Positions 49,782 to 58,407 of a DNA stretch of 64,000 nucleotides are shown piece after piece. Source of the stretch: Pseudoxanthomonas wuyuanensis (GTDB lineage: Bacteria; Pseudomonadota; Gammaproteobacteria; Xanthomonadales; Xanthomonadaceae); assembly GCF_900215535.1 (NCBI RefSeq), contig NZ_OCND01000006.1:272381-336380 (forward strand), in the 5' to 3' direction. The position numbers and the translations under genes were made by a program. Position 1 is the first letter of the stretch. Each line of letters starts with the position of its first letter. The notes below the pieces were generated by a model, which saw only the letters and a list, made by a program, of their open reading frames with translations, ran no database searches and was not told the DNA's origin.

Positions 49782-50777
49782 ATGGACGCAATGAGTTTTG
49801 CCGCAGTGAGCCGCGCGCGCACCGCCCTGGACGTGGCAGTTGCCGGCGCCAGCCTCGCGGCCAAGGCGAAAGCCTTCACCGAGATCGGCTGGGCAATGCT
49901 GGGCGCTTCCAACGGCCCCGTGAACCAGATTCTGCTGAGCCACCCAAACGATCTGGTGCAGAAGGCAGTCGCAGCTTCCACTATCGGCGGTGTCTGGGTC
50001 GGCGAGGATGCCCGCGCACTGGCTGCCGCATACTTGGCCAGCGTTGCCGAGGAGTCGCTGCTGGACCAACTGGCGCGCTACGCCAGAATGCTGCCGATCA
50101 ACCTGACGCGCACCTTGGTCGCCAGCGGATTCACCGCGAACGTGGTCACCGAGGGCAACGTGAAGGTCGTGCGGAACTTGACGCTCAGTGTCGACGAGGA
50201 TGTCGCCACCAAGACTGCCGCCATCATTGTGATGACGAAGGAGCTAGTGAATTCGTCCGGCCCACAGGGACGAGCGCTGTTCGAGAACGAACTTCGGAGC
50301 AGCGTCACGCGCGCCACGAACCAGGCCGTGCTGACCATGCTGACCACCAGCAGCACGGAGACCGTGGCCGGCACCGGCGATCCGCTGGAGGACCTGCGCG
50401 CTGGTCTTGCGGCGGCAGGCCCTTCCTCTGGCTACGTAGTGGCGGCGCCAGGGCCTGCGGTGATCGATCTGGCAACCCGCGTCGAGAATCGTGGCGGCAT
50501 GGGCGTGCGGGGTGGCAGCTTCATCCCCGGCGTGGAGATCGTCGCGATGGACGACATCGAAGACATCCATGTCATGCCAGCATCGCGGATGGCAGCCTGG
50601 GACGGTGGCCTCGAGTTGCGCTCCGCCGAGCATGCCTCAGTGAACATGGCCGACAGCCCGACGAGCCCGTCGGAAGTGGTCAGTTTGTGGCAGACGAACT
50701 CCCTGGGCCTGATTGCCGAGCGTTCCTTCCATCTCGTGCCATCTGCCGAGATGGTGGTTGTGAGCGCGGGGAGCTGA
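49782..50777 (+). CDS. Phage major capsid protein (HK97 fold)
   Basis: 331-residue protein. The C-terminal part (ASRMAAWDGGLELRSAEHASV, then SEVVSLWQTNSLGLIAERSFHLVPSAEMVVV) is the typical end of HK97-family capsid proteins. The E-loop and P-domain region is VVTEGNVKVVRNLTLSVDEDVATKTAAIIVMTKELV. It is short, and no adjacent prohead protease or long scaffolding N-terminus is visible. GGAG precedes the ATG. It is the strongest sign that the element can build, or provide, its own shell. Confidence 0.85.
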   Translation: MDAMSFAAVSRARTALDVAVAGASLAAKAKAFTEIGWAMLGASNGPVNQILLSHPNDLVQKAVAASTIGGVWVGEDARALAAAYLASVAEESLLDQLARYARMLPINLTRTLVASGFTANVVTEGNVKVVRNLTLSVDEDVATKTAAIIVMTKELVNSSGPQGRALFENELRSSVTRATNQAVLTMLTTSSTETVAGTGDPLEDLRAGLAAAGPSSGYVVAAPGPAVIDLATRVENRGGMGVRGGSFIPGVEIVAMDDIEDIHVMPASRMAAWDGGLELRSAEHASVNMADSPTSPSEVVSLWQTNSLGLIAERSFHLVPSAEMVVVSAGS

Positions 50778-50779
50778 CC

Positions 50780-51118
50780 ATGGATGCGAAACGCAAGATC
50801 GGCACCCCGTATCAGGAGGCACTGCTGGGCCTGTCGGAGCAGATTTCTACCATCTATCGCGAGGAGGAATGCTCCGCCGACATCGCGGTCGACGCCTACC
50901 TGATCCAGGACGACCGCTTCATCTGCCTGCAGGCCTCCATCGCCGGCCGGGAAGCCTGGGTTCCGCTGGAGATCGGTACCGAGGGCTGGAGCGATACCCG
51001 ACGCGCGCGTCTGATCTATGAAGTGACGCGGGTGGTGCGCAAGCGCTTGGATCTGGAGAGGTACACCGGGGAATACGTGAAGGCGCAGGTCGGGAAGGTG
51101 ATCGATGCGTATCGCTGA
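50780..51118 (+). CDS. Small protein between capsid and portal genes
   Basis: 112-residue protein, starting two bases after the capsid gene stop and overlapping the portal gene by 14 bases. It is acidic in the first half and basic in the second (RLIYEVTRVVRKRLDLERYTGEYVKAQ). No motif is recognised. A head-completion, adaptor or capsid-assembly role is suggested only by its position. Confidence 0.6.
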   Translation: MDAKRKIGTPYQEALLGLSEQISTIYREEECSADIAVDAYLIQDDRFICLQASIAGREAWVPLEIGTEGWSDTRRARLIYEVTRVVRKRLDLERYTGEYVKAQVGKVIDAYR

Positions 51119-52556
51119 TCGCATCCGGGGATGGCTCGGAAAGAAGGAACTCGCCATCTCCCCGGTGACGCAGAACCCGCGCGCTGGGTGGAATCCGCTC
51201 GTGATCCACGAGCCATTCGCCGGCGCCTGGCAGCGCAATCTGCCGCTGACGCAGGCCACGGTCGCCTGCTATTCGACGGTCTATGCCTGCCTGGCACGAA
51301 TCAGCGGCGACATCGCCAAGCTGCCATTCCGGCTCATGCAGCGGGACAGCCACGGGTTGTGGGTGGAGGTGCGCAATCCCGCATACAGCGCGCTGCTGCG
51401 CAAGCCCAACCATTACCAGACTCCCGGCCAGTTCCGGGCCGACTGGATCCTCTCGAAGCTGCAGCGCGGGAACACCTATGCGCTGAAGGAACGCGACGAG
51501 CGCAACGTGGTGGCCAAGCTGTTCATCATCGACCCGACGTTTGTCGAGCCCATGGTGACGCCCACCGGCGATGTCTACTACTGCCTGACCTACAACGGCA
51601 ACAGCCTGGACGGCCACTCGAACCAACAGATCATGGTGCCGGCCTCGGAGATCATCCACGACCGCGAGATGACGCTGCATCACCCGCTGATCGGCATCGC
51701 TCCGTTGGCCGCGGCTACCCTGGCGGCGTCCAAGAACATCCAGATCCAGCGCAACGCGTCGACCTTTTTCTCGAACGGGGCCCAACCCGGCGGCATCCTC
51801 ACCGCCCCGGCAGGCATGCGGGAGGAGGATGCCAAGACGGTCAAGGAATACTGGGATGCCAACTTCACCGGGGACAACCGCGGCAAGGTGGGCGTCATCG
51901 GTGCGGACATGAAGTTCACCGCCTTTGCATTCAACTCGGCCGACTCGCAATTGGTCGAGCAACTGCGCTACTCGGATGAGCAGATCTGCCATGCCTTCGG
52001 GATTCCCCCGTTCAAGGTGGGAATCGGCTCAATCCCCGCGGGCCTGAAGGCCGACGATCTCAACCTCATGTACCTGAGCGATGCACTGCAGACGCGTATC
52101 GAGAGCATGGAGGACAGCCTGGACTATGGCTTGGGCCTGGGCGACGACATCGGCGTAGAGCTCGATACGCAGCCGCTCCTGCGCATGGATGCCCAGCGCC
52201 AGGCAGAGGTCGAGGGCAGCCTGGTCAAGAACGGGATCAAGGCACCCAACGAGGCACGGCGCCGGTTCGGGCTGAAGCCGCTGGCTGGTGGCGATTCGGT
52301 GTACCTGCAGCAGCAGAACTTCAGCATGGAGGCGCTGGCACGGCGTGACCAGTCTGCCGACCCGTTCAACTCCGGACAGACGGGAGAGCGATCGGTGCGC
52401 GGCCTGCGGACACTGGAGGCCTTGCGCGACCGCATCAAGCGCGCCAGGTACAACCACGATGACGGCACCTGGGACCTGCAGCTCGATGATGGCTCGTGGC
52501 TTCGCAGGACCGTGAATCCTGCCTATCCGACCCCGGGGGGGCTGGTCACGATCTGA
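51105..52556 (+). CDS. Phage portal protein (HK97 family)
   Basis: 483-residue protein that would form the dodecameric DNA entry ring of the head. Family features: YSTVYACLARISGDIAKLPFRL near the N-terminus, PLIGIAPLAAATLAASKNIQIQRNASTFFSNGAQPGGILT, and YSDEQICHAFGIPPFKVG toward the C-terminus. The length is normal for the family. In phages the order is usually terminase, portal, protease, capsid; here it follows the capsid gene, which is unusual. Confidence 0.93.
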   Translation: MRIADRIRGWLGKKELAISPVTQNPRAGWNPLVIHEPFAGAWQRNLPLTQATVACYSTVYACLARISGDIAKLPFRLMQRDSHGLWVEVRNPAYSALLRKPNHYQTPGQFRADWILSKLQRGNTYALKERDERNVVAKLFIIDPTFVEPMVTPTGDVYYCLTYNGNSLDGHSNQQIMVPASEIIHDREMTLHHPLIGIAPLAAATLAASKNIQIQRNASTFFSNGAQPGGILTAPAGMREEDAKTVKEYWDANFTGDNRGKVGVIGADMKFTAFAFNSADSQLVEQLRYSDEQICHAFGIPPFKVGIGSIPAGLKADDLNLMYLSDALQTRIESMEDSLDYGLGLGDDIGVELDTQPLLRMDAQRQAEVEGSLVKNGIKAPNEARRRFGLKPLAGGDSVYLQQQNFSMEALARRDQSADPFNSGQTGERSVRGLRTLEALRDRIKRARYNHDDGTWDLQLDDGSWLRRTVNPAYPTPGGLVTI

Positions 52557-52820
52557 GCTCGCCCCCCTCGGACACCGCGCCCCCCCTCATTTAGAGGTTT
52601 TTTTCTCGCCAGGAAAATTCAGACTTAACCCCATTTATGCGCAAGAACGTGAAACTGGACCGATCGCCAAGGCTCGGCAACGTGAAGCCGCTCCGGCCGG
52701 CCGGATGATTATGGAATGGGATGTTGCCGACCGGGCTGCGGCGATATTCGGCCGGCTGCTGCTGGCCTCCGCCCCATGGACTTGATAGTCATGCCGAACC
52801 TGCACACGCCGCAATCGTGC
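52557..52820. other. Intergenic region after the portal gene
   Basis: A 264-bp gap where the plus-strand genes meet the minus-strand cargo genes. A weak hairpin, CCTC-ATTTA-GAGG followed by seven T (52585-52604), may end the capsid-portal transcript. I see no gene. Confidence 0.45.
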
Positions 52821-53369
52821 CTATCGCGTAGGCTTGGGTTTCCACTTCATTTCGCCTGACTGGCGTGAGGCGCCGGTAGGTGTCGTGGGTGCCGCCGGTG
52901 CGCCTCCCAGTACAAAGTCAGCGATCTCGTCCGCATGGCCACGGAGTAGGCCGCCAGCCGATCCGACGGCGGTTGCGTTGCTGGACGCTACCTCCAGTCG
53001 GCCCAACTCCTGCCCGGTGGCTGGGTCCAGCACCTGCACTGTGCTCAGCACCGTGTCTTTGCCGGCCATGAGCCCTACGGTCGCCCGCACCGCACCGTGG
53101 CGCATCCGATAGCGCGTAACCGTGATCAGCACATGCACGGCGTCAGGTGCCCCGTCGGTTGCCCGTACCAGGATGAAGCGGGAATCCAGTTGGCCGCGCA
53201 CCACCGCCAGCCCCTCGGGAGTCATCCCGCCGGGATTCTCGATGGTGTACCAGAGCTTTGTTCCGACTTGGCTGGAGTTGGCCCGGGCGACCTTGCTGGA
53301 GGTTCCAATGCACCCCGTTAGCAGCAGGCAGCAGGCAACGACAAAGACACGCGACCAAACTCTGTGCAT
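52821..53369 (-). CDS. Lipoprotein encoded in the element (cargo)
   Basis: 182-residue lipoprotein. The signal sequence VFVVACCLLLTGC has the lipobox LLTGC. The mature part is an alpha/beta-looking domain (GTKLWYTIENPGGMTPEGLAVVRGQLDSRFI) with GMTPEGLAV and a Gly-rich segment resembling DUF4410-type periplasmic proteins, ending in a Pro/Lys-rich tail. It is on the minus strand, against the structural genes, so it is probably expressed in the integrated state. The start is the ATG at 53369. Superinfection exclusion or envelope change of the host is a guess. Confidence 0.75.
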   Translation of the reverse strand: MHRVWSRVFVVACCLLLTGCIGTSSKVARANSSQVGTKLWYTIENPGGMTPEGLAVVRGQLDSRFILVRATDGAPDAVHVLITVTRYRMRHGAVRATVGLMAGKDTVLSTVQVLDPATGQELGRLEVASSNATAVGSAGGLLRGHADEIADFVLGGAPAAPTTPTGASRQSGEMKWKPKPTR

Positions 53370-53468
53370 GAAGACCCCACTCTTAGGAAAGCGCTCTCGC
53401 TGAAGGTAACGCGAGGGGCATCGAAGCACCCTCCAAATTGTGTTCACCTGCAAGTCTCGCTACTGGCG

Positions 53469-53798
53469 CTACGGGCCCTTCATGATCTCTCCCAGCGTAC
53501 GGGAGTCTGCCGGCGGTTCCGGCGCTGGCGGAGAAGTGGGCGGCGGAGGTTCCGCCCGCGGCGCTCGATCTATGATAGTTGTGGCGATGGGATGGATCTG
53601 CTGGGAGATTCGCGTCAGCACTTCGTTCGTGCGCTTCTGTTCGACGATCAGCTGGCGCAGCAGCGGCTTGATGCCGAACACGGCGAACGGCAGAACGAAC
53701 CACAGAATCCCGAGCACCAAGAGAAACAGAATCACGAACAGACCGAATGCCCCGCCCAGCAGACCCGCGGGGTTGCTGCTTCCAAACAATGCATCCAT
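53469..53798 (-). CDS. Small membrane protein encoded in the element (cargo)
   Basis: 109-residue protein, MDALFGSSNPAGLLGGAFGL at the start, with one long hydrophobic segment (FVILFLLVLGILWFVLPFAVFG), a basic juxtamembrane stretch, a coiled-coil-like region (LLRQLIVEQKRTNEVLTRIS) and a Pro-rich tail (PRAEPPPPTSPPAPEPPADS). No family recognised. It lies upstream of the lipoprotein gene on the same strand, so the two may be one cargo operon. Confidence 0.7.
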   Translation of the reverse strand: MDALFGSSNPAGLLGGAFGLFVILFLLVLGILWFVLPFAVFGIKPLLRQLIVEQKRTNEVLTRISQQIHPIATTIIDRAPRAEPPPPTSPPAPEPPADSRTLGEIMKGP

Positions 53799-53897
53799 GG
53801 TCGATTCTCCCCAGAACCAGCCTCACTGTAGCCCAGATGGGCGCATTCGTCCCACCTACCTGCAGGGGCATGCGAGGGGCACTTCGCTTTCGAAAAT

Positions 53898-53915
53898 GTT
53901 ACCCGGTTGTTACCC
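53898..53915. promoter_or_regulatory. Right-end pair of GTTACCC arm-type sites
   Basis: GTTACCC at 53898-53904 and 53909-53915, 11 bases apart. They match the four heptamers near the integrase at 44965-45009, giving both ends of the element the same motif. This supports a role in integrase binding. Confidence 0.65.
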
Positions 53916-53927
53916 AGTGGCGAAAAT

Positions 53928-53959
53928 AAAAAAAGTTGCGAGCCGTTAAGCGTCGCAAC
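53928..53959 (-). terminator. Terminator carried by the element for tRNA-Thr
   Basis: On the minus strand GTTGCGA, an 11-base loop, TCGCAAC and then a seven-T run form a standard rho-independent terminator 13 bases beyond the tRNA 3' end. Because it is element DNA, the element has replaced the tRNA gene's original terminator, which is stranded at 44783-44824. Confidence 0.8.
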
Positions 53960-53972
53960 CCCTTGATTTAAT

Positions 53973-54018
53973 TGGTGCCGGAAACAGGAGTCGAACCTGC
54001 GACCTACGCATTACGAAT
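53973..54018. repeat. attR: 46-bp direct repeat within tRNA-Thr
   Basis: Identical to 44823-44868. On the minus strand it forms the 3' part of the intact tRNA-Thr, including CCA. It is the right end of the element; integration regenerated a full tRNA here. Confidence 0.95.
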
Positions 54019-54048
54019 GCGCCGCTCTACCAACTGAGCTATTCCGGC
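53973..54048 (-). tRNA. tRNA-Thr (CGT)
   Basis: A 76-nt cloverleaf on the minus strand: acceptor GCCGGAA pairs with TTCCGGC, discriminator A and an encoded CCA. The anticodon arm GCGCA-TTCGTAA-TGCGT gives anticodon CGT, reading ACG. The 3' 46 bases are the att core, so the gene is split between chromosome (5' part) and element (3' part), but it is complete. Confidence 0.97.
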
Positions 54049-54083
54049 GGAGCCGGCAATTTTAGGGGTCTGGCGCAGGCCGG

Positions 54084-55034
54084 TCAATTGACCAGCTGCA
54101 ACCGCAGTTCCTTGGGTAGCGCGAAGACCATGTTTTCCGGCTCGCCTTCCAGTTCCCCTACGGCGTTGGCGCCGAGTTCGCGCAGGCGGGCGATCACGCC
54201 GTCTATCAGCACGTCCGGGGCCGAGGCGCCGGCGGTGACGCCGATCTGGCGCTTGCCTTCAATCCAGGCCGGGTCGATTTCCTGCGCGCCGTCGATCAGG
54301 TAGGACTCCACGCCATCGCGCTCGGCCAGTTCGCGCAGGCGGTTGGAATTGGAGCTGTTGGGCGAGCCGACCACCAGCACCAGATCGCACTGCCTGGCGA
54401 GATCGCGCACGGCATCCTGGCGGTTCTGGGTGGCGTAGCAGATGTCGTCGTTCTTGGGCCCCTGCATCTTCGGGTACCTGGCCTGCAGCGCCTGGATGAT
54501 GCCGACGGTATCGTCCACCGACAGCGTGGTCTGGGTGGTGTAGGCAAGATTCTCAGGTTGCCCGACCTCCAGCGTTGCGACCTGTTCGATGTCCTCGACC
54601 AGGTAGATGCTCCCGCGGCCGCCTTCGGCGCTCCACTGCCCCATCGTGCCTTCCACCTCCGGGTGGCCGGCATGGCCGATCAGCACCACGTCGCGGCCGG
54701 CGCGGCAATGGCGCGCCACTTCGAAATGGACCTTGGTCACCAGCGGGCAGGTGGCGTCGAACACCTTCAGGCCACGCCGCTCCGCCTCCTGGCGCACGGC
54801 CTGCGAAACGCCATGCGCGCTGAAGATCACGGTTGCGCCATCGGGCACTTCATCCAGTTCCTCGACGAATACCGCGCCGCGCTCTTTCAGATCGTCCACG
54901 ACGAAACGGTTGTGGACCACTTCATGGCGCACGTAGATGGGCGCGCCCAGCGTTTCGATGGCACGCTTGACGATCTCGATGGCGCGGTCGACGCCGGCGC
55001 AGAAACCGCGGGGATTGGCGAGCAGGACTTGCAT
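54084..55034 (-). CDS. ispH: 4-hydroxy-3-methylbut-2-enyl diphosphate reductase IspH
   Basis: Last step of the MEP isoprenoid pathway; makes IPP and DMAPP. It is 316 residues. The three iron-sulfur cysteines are Cys12, Cys96 and Cys199. Substrate histidines are His41, His74 and His124, with Glu126 (HPEVEGT) as proton donor. [10 protein letters not shown] and [10 protein letters not shown] are typical. It follows lspA by nine bases, forming the ileS-lspA-ispH operon. Confidence 0.97.
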   Translation of the reverse strand: MQVLLANPRGFCAGVDRAIEIVKRAIETLGAPIYVRHEVVHNRFVVDDLKERGAVFVEELDEVPDGATVIFSAHGVSQAVRQEAERRGLKVFDATCPLVTKVHFEVARHCRAGRDVVLIGHAGHPEVEGTMGQWSAEGGRGSIYLVEDIEQVATLEVGQPENLAYTTQTTLSVDDTVGIIQALQARYPKMQGPKNDDICYATQNRQDAVRDLARQCDLVLVVGSPNSSNSNRLRELAERDGVESYLIDGAQEIDPAWIEGKRQIGVTAGASAPDVLIDGVIARLRELGANAVGELEGEPENMVFALPKELRLQLVN

Positions 55035-55043
55035 GCGGCGATT

Positions 55044-55544
55044 CTACTCCGCCTGGCGCGGTTTGCCGCCCAGCAGGCCGAACAGCGCGATGCCGATGGC
55101 GCCGCCAACGATGGCCGAATCGGCCAGGTTGAACGCCGGCCAGTAGTAGTCGCGCCAGTGCCACTGGATGAAATCGATGACATGGCCATGGATGAGGCGG
55201 TCGATGACATTGCCCAGCGCCCCGCCGATGACCAGCGAGTAAGGCAGCGCCTGCCGCCAGTCGGCGCGGGCGGTGCGCGACAGCCAGAAGCCCAGCAGGC
55301 CGCTGATGCCTACCGCCAGCGCGGTGAAGAACCAGATCTGCCAGCCGCCGGCATCGCTCAGGAAGCTGAACGCGGCACCGGTGTTGTAGGTGCGGTACCA
55401 GTTCCAGAAGCCTTCGATGACCGGGATGGCGGTGTATTCGGGCAGATCGCTCAGTACCCAGGCCTTGCTCCATTGGTCCAGGGCAATCACCAGAATCGAC
55501 AGGACCAGCCAGATCAGCGCGTTGGGTTTTGGGTGTTGGGGCAT
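55044..55544 (-). CDS. lspA: Lipoprotein signal peptidase LspA
   Basis: Membrane aspartic protease that removes signal peptides from prolipoproteins. It is 166 residues with four membrane helices. The catalytic aspartates are in [15 protein letters not shown] and [21 protein letters not shown] and NTGAAFSFL are also conserved. The ATG at 55544 (MPQHPKP) matches the family N-terminus. It sits between ileS and ispH. Confidence 0.96.
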   Translation of the reverse strand: MPQHPKPNALIWLVLSILVIALDQWSKAWVLSDLPEYTAIPVIEGFWNWYRTYNTGAAFSFLSDAGGWQIWFFTALAVGISGLLGFWLSRTARADWRQALPYSLVIGGALGNVIDRLIHGHVIDFIQWHWRDYYWPAFNLADSAIVGGAIGIALFGLLGGKPRQAE

Positions 55545-55575
55545 GAGAATGGCCTTGCAGGGGAGAAGGAAAAGC

Positions 55576-58407
55576 CTAGAACCACTTGCGGTCTTCTCCC
55601 GGCCCTTCCACGTTGCTGACGCAGCGGCCGCACAGTTCCGGATGCCCGGCATGCGCTCCCACATCGTCGCGATGGTGCCAGCAGCGCACGCACTTGCTCT
55701 TGCGGGTGGGCTGCGCCAGTACGAACATCTCGTCCGAATCCACGGCCGTGATCGTCACGTCGCCGCTGATGAAGAGGAAGCGAAGTTCCTCGGCCAGCGG
55801 CTGCCAGCGGGCCGCCGTCGATGCATTGACCGACACCGCGATTTCCGCTTCCAGCGCCGCGCCGATCTGGCCGTTGGCGCGCATCGGCTCCAGCACCTTG
55901 GACACCTGCTCGCGCAGCGCCAGCAGGCGGTCGAAATCGGCCGCCGACAGCACGGCATCGGAAGGCAGCGGCGCAAGACCGTCGTACCAGGTGGCGAACA
56001 GCACGTTGTCCACGCGTTCGCCGGGCAGGTATTGCCACATCTCATCGGCGGTGAAGCTCAGCACCGGCGCGATCCAGCGGGTGAACGCCTCGGCGATGCG
56101 ATACATCGCGCTTTGCGCCGAACGGCGGCCGCGCGAATCCTCGCGCATCGTGTACAGGCGGTCCTTGGTCACATCCAGATACAGCGAACCCAGATCCACG
56201 CTGCAGAAGTTCAGCAATGCCTGCACGATTTCGGCGAAATCGTAGCGCTCGTAGGCGGCGGCGATCTTCTGCTGCACCTCCCAGGCCCGGTGCACGATCC
56301 AGCGGTCCAGCACCACCATGTCTTCCAGCGGGCGCAGATGCTCGGCCGGGTCGAAACCATGCAGATTGCCGAGCAGGAAGCGCGCGGTGTTGCGCAACCG
56401 GCGGTAGGCGTCGGCGTTGCGCTTGAGGATTTCCTGCGACAGCGACATCTCGTTGCTGTAGTCGGCCGAGGCGATCCACAGGCGCAGGATGTCCGCGCCC
56501 AAGGTCTTCATGATGTCCTGCGGCTCGATGCCGTTGCCCAGCGACTTGGACATCTTGCGGCCGTGCTCGTCCACGGTGAAGCCGTGGGTCAGGCACTGCC
56601 GGTACGGCGCGCGCTTGTCGATGGCCACGCCGGTCAGCAGCGAGGACTGGAACCAGCCGCGGTGCTGGTCCGAACCTTCCAGATACAGATCGGCCGGCTT
56701 GCCCAGGCCGCGTTCCAGCAGCACCGTCTCGTGGGTGATGCCGGAATCGAACCAGACATCCAGGATGTCGGTGATCTTGTCGTAGTCGGCGGCTTCGGCG
56801 CCCAGCAGTTCGGCCGCATCCAGCGTGTACCAGACATCCACGCCGCCCTGCTCCACCCTGTCGGCGACCGCATGCATCAGTTCGGTGCTGCGCGGATGCG
56901 GTTCGCCGGTTTCGCGGTGCACGAACAGCGCAATCGGCACGCCCCAGGTGCGCTGGCGCGAGATGGTCCAATCCGGACGGCCTTCGATCATGCCGGCGAT
57001 GCGCGCCTGGCCCCATTGCGGGAACCAGCCCACCTGCTTGATCGCTTCCAGCGCATCGGCGCGCAGGTTGGCCTGTTCCATCGAAATGAACCACTGCGGC
57101 GTGGCGCGGAAAGCGATGGGCGTCTTGTGCCGCCAGCAGTGCGGATAGCTGTGTTCGAACTTGGCGAACGCCAGCAGCGAACCATTGCCGCGCAGCACCT
57201 CGACGATGGCGTCGTTGGCCTTCCAGATGTGCAGGCCGGCCAGTTCGGTACCGTTGGCCGGCGGTGTGGAAGGCAGATAGACGCCGCGGCCGTCGACCGG
57301 GTTGATCTGCGCCGCGGTGTACTTGTCGAGCAGGCCGTACTGCTTGCCCACCACATAGTCGTCCTGGCCATGGCCGGGTGCGGTATGGACCGCGCCGGTA
57401 CCGTCCTCGGCCGACACATGGTCGCCGATGACGACCGGAATATCGCGCTCGGCATAGAACGGATGCGCCAGCAATTGGTTCTCCAGCGCCGCGCCGTTGA
57501 CGCGCGCATGCACCAGCGCTTCCTGCACGCCGTAGCGCTGCAATGCGCGCGCTGCCAGCGCGTCGGCCAGTACCAGCCAGCGGCGACGGCCCTCGTGCGG
57601 CGGCCCTTCGACCAGGGCGTAGTCCAGATCGCCGCCCAGCGATACCGCCAGCGACGCCGGCAGCGTCCACGGCGTGGTGGTCCAGATCGGCACGGCGATA
57701 TCGGCGCCATCCGGCAGTTCCACGCCAAAAATCCGCGCCAGCGCCTGGCTGTCGCGCGCCGCGTACGCCACATCCACCGCCGGCGACACCTTGTCCTGGT
57801 ATTCGATCTCGGCCTCGGCCAGCGCCGAGCCGCAATCGAAGCACCAGTGCACCGGCTTGACGCCGCGGGTCAGGTGGCCGTTGTCGATGACCTTGGCCAG
57901 CGCACGGATTTCATTGGCCTCGAAACGGAAATCCAGCGTCCTGTACGGATTGTCCCAGTCGCCGAGCACGCCCAGGCGCTTGAAATCCTTGCGCTGGATG
58001 TCGATCTGCTGGTTGGCGTACTCGCGGCATTTCTGCCGGAACTCCACCGCATCCAGCTTGGTTCCGACCTTGCCGTACTTCTTCTCGATGGCGATTTCGA
58101 TCGGCAGGCCGTGGCAGTCCCAGCCCGGGATGTACGGCGCATCGAAACCGGCCAGGTACTTCGACTTGACGATGATGTCCTTGAGGATCTTGTTGACCGC
58201 ATGGCCCAGGTGGATCGCACCGTTGGCGTACGGCGGGCCATCGTGCAGCACGAACAGCGGGCGGCCCTTGGCGTTGTCGCGCAGTTGCGCGTACAGGTTG
58301 CCGGATTCCCAGCGCGCCAGGGTTTCCGGTTCGCGCTTGGGCAGATCGCCGCGCATCGGAAAATCCGTGGCCGGCAGGTTGAGGGTGGCTTTGTAATCCT
58401 GGGTCAC
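55576..58407 (-). CDS. ileS: Isoleucyl-tRNA synthetase
   Basis: Charges tRNA-Ile and edits valine. It is 943 residues. The HIGH motif is the variant HLGH in [19 protein letters not shown] is in [10 protein letters not shown]. The CP1 editing domain is present, and the C-terminal zinc site shows CVRCWHHR and CGRC, as in bacterial class enzymes. The ATG overlaps the ribF stop by four bases, so the genes are coupled. Confidence 0.98.
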   Translation of the reverse strand: MTQDYKATLNLPATDFPMRGDLPKREPETLARWESGNLYAQLRDNAKGRPLFVLHDGPPYANGAIHLGHAVNKILKDIIVKSKYLAGFDAPYIPGWDCHGLPIEIAIEKKYGKVGTKLDAVEFRQKCREYANQQIDIQRKDFKRLGVLGDWDNPYRTLDFRFEANEIRALAKVIDNGHLTRGVKPVHWCFDCGSALAEAEIEYQDKVSPAVDVAYAARDSQALARIFGVELPDGADIAVPIWTTTPWTLPASLAVSLGGDLDYALVEGPPHEGRRRWLVLADALAARALQRYGVQEALVHARVNGAALENQLLAHPFYAERDIPVVIGDHVSAEDGTGAVHTAPGHGQDDYVVGKQYGLLDKYTAAQINPVDGRGVYLPSTPPANGTELAGLHIWKANDAIVEVLRGNGSLLAFAKFEHSYPHCWRHKTPIAFRATPQWFISMEQANLRADALEAIKQVGWFPQWGQARIAGMIEGRPDWTISRQRTWGVPIALFVHRETGEPHPRSTELMHAVADRVEQGGVDVWYTLDAAELLGAEAADYDKITDILDVWFDSGITHETVLLERGLGKPADLYLEGSDQHRGWFQSSLLTGVAIDKRAPYRQCLTHGFTVDEHGRKMSKSLGNGIEPQDIMKTLGADILRLWIASADYSNEMSLSQEILKRNADAYRRLRNTARFLLGNLHGFDPAEHLRPLEDMVVLDRWIVHRAWEVQQKIAAAYERYDFAEIVQALLNFCSVDLGSLYLDVTKDRLYTMREDSRGRRSAQSAMYRIAEAFTRWIAPVLSFTADEMWQYLPGERVDNVLFATWYDGLAPLPSDAVLSAADFDRLLALREQVSKVLEPMRANGQIGAALEAEIAVSVNASTAARWQPLAEELRFLFISGDVTITAVDSDEMFVLAQPTRKSKCVRCWHHRDDVGAHAGHPELCGRCVSNVEGPGEDRKWF

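Larger units (their letters stand above)
44823..54018. mobile_element. 9.2-kb integrated element with integrase, replication, capsid and portal genes (phage satellite-like)
   Basis: Bounded by 46-bp direct repeats, one inside an intact tRNA-Thr. Gene order: tyrosine integrase, unknown, AlpA-like, small unknown, O-like replication protein with internal iteron-like repeats, DnaC-like loader, Nu1-like packaging protein, major capsid protein, unknown, portal (all plus), then a lipoprotein and a small membrane protein (minus). There is no large terminase, prohead protease, tail, lysis or phage repressor gene that I can see. Most plus-strand genes overlap or abut, which suggests one long transcript. 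It looks like a compact capsid-encoding satellite, related in concept to capsid-forming phage-inducible islands, or a decayed prophage; the tight gene packing favours the former. Confidence 0.85.

Noticed and set aside
44823..54018. Calling the element a complete prophage
   Set aside because: There are no large terminase, tail, lysis or classical repressor genes, and the length is only 9.2 kb.
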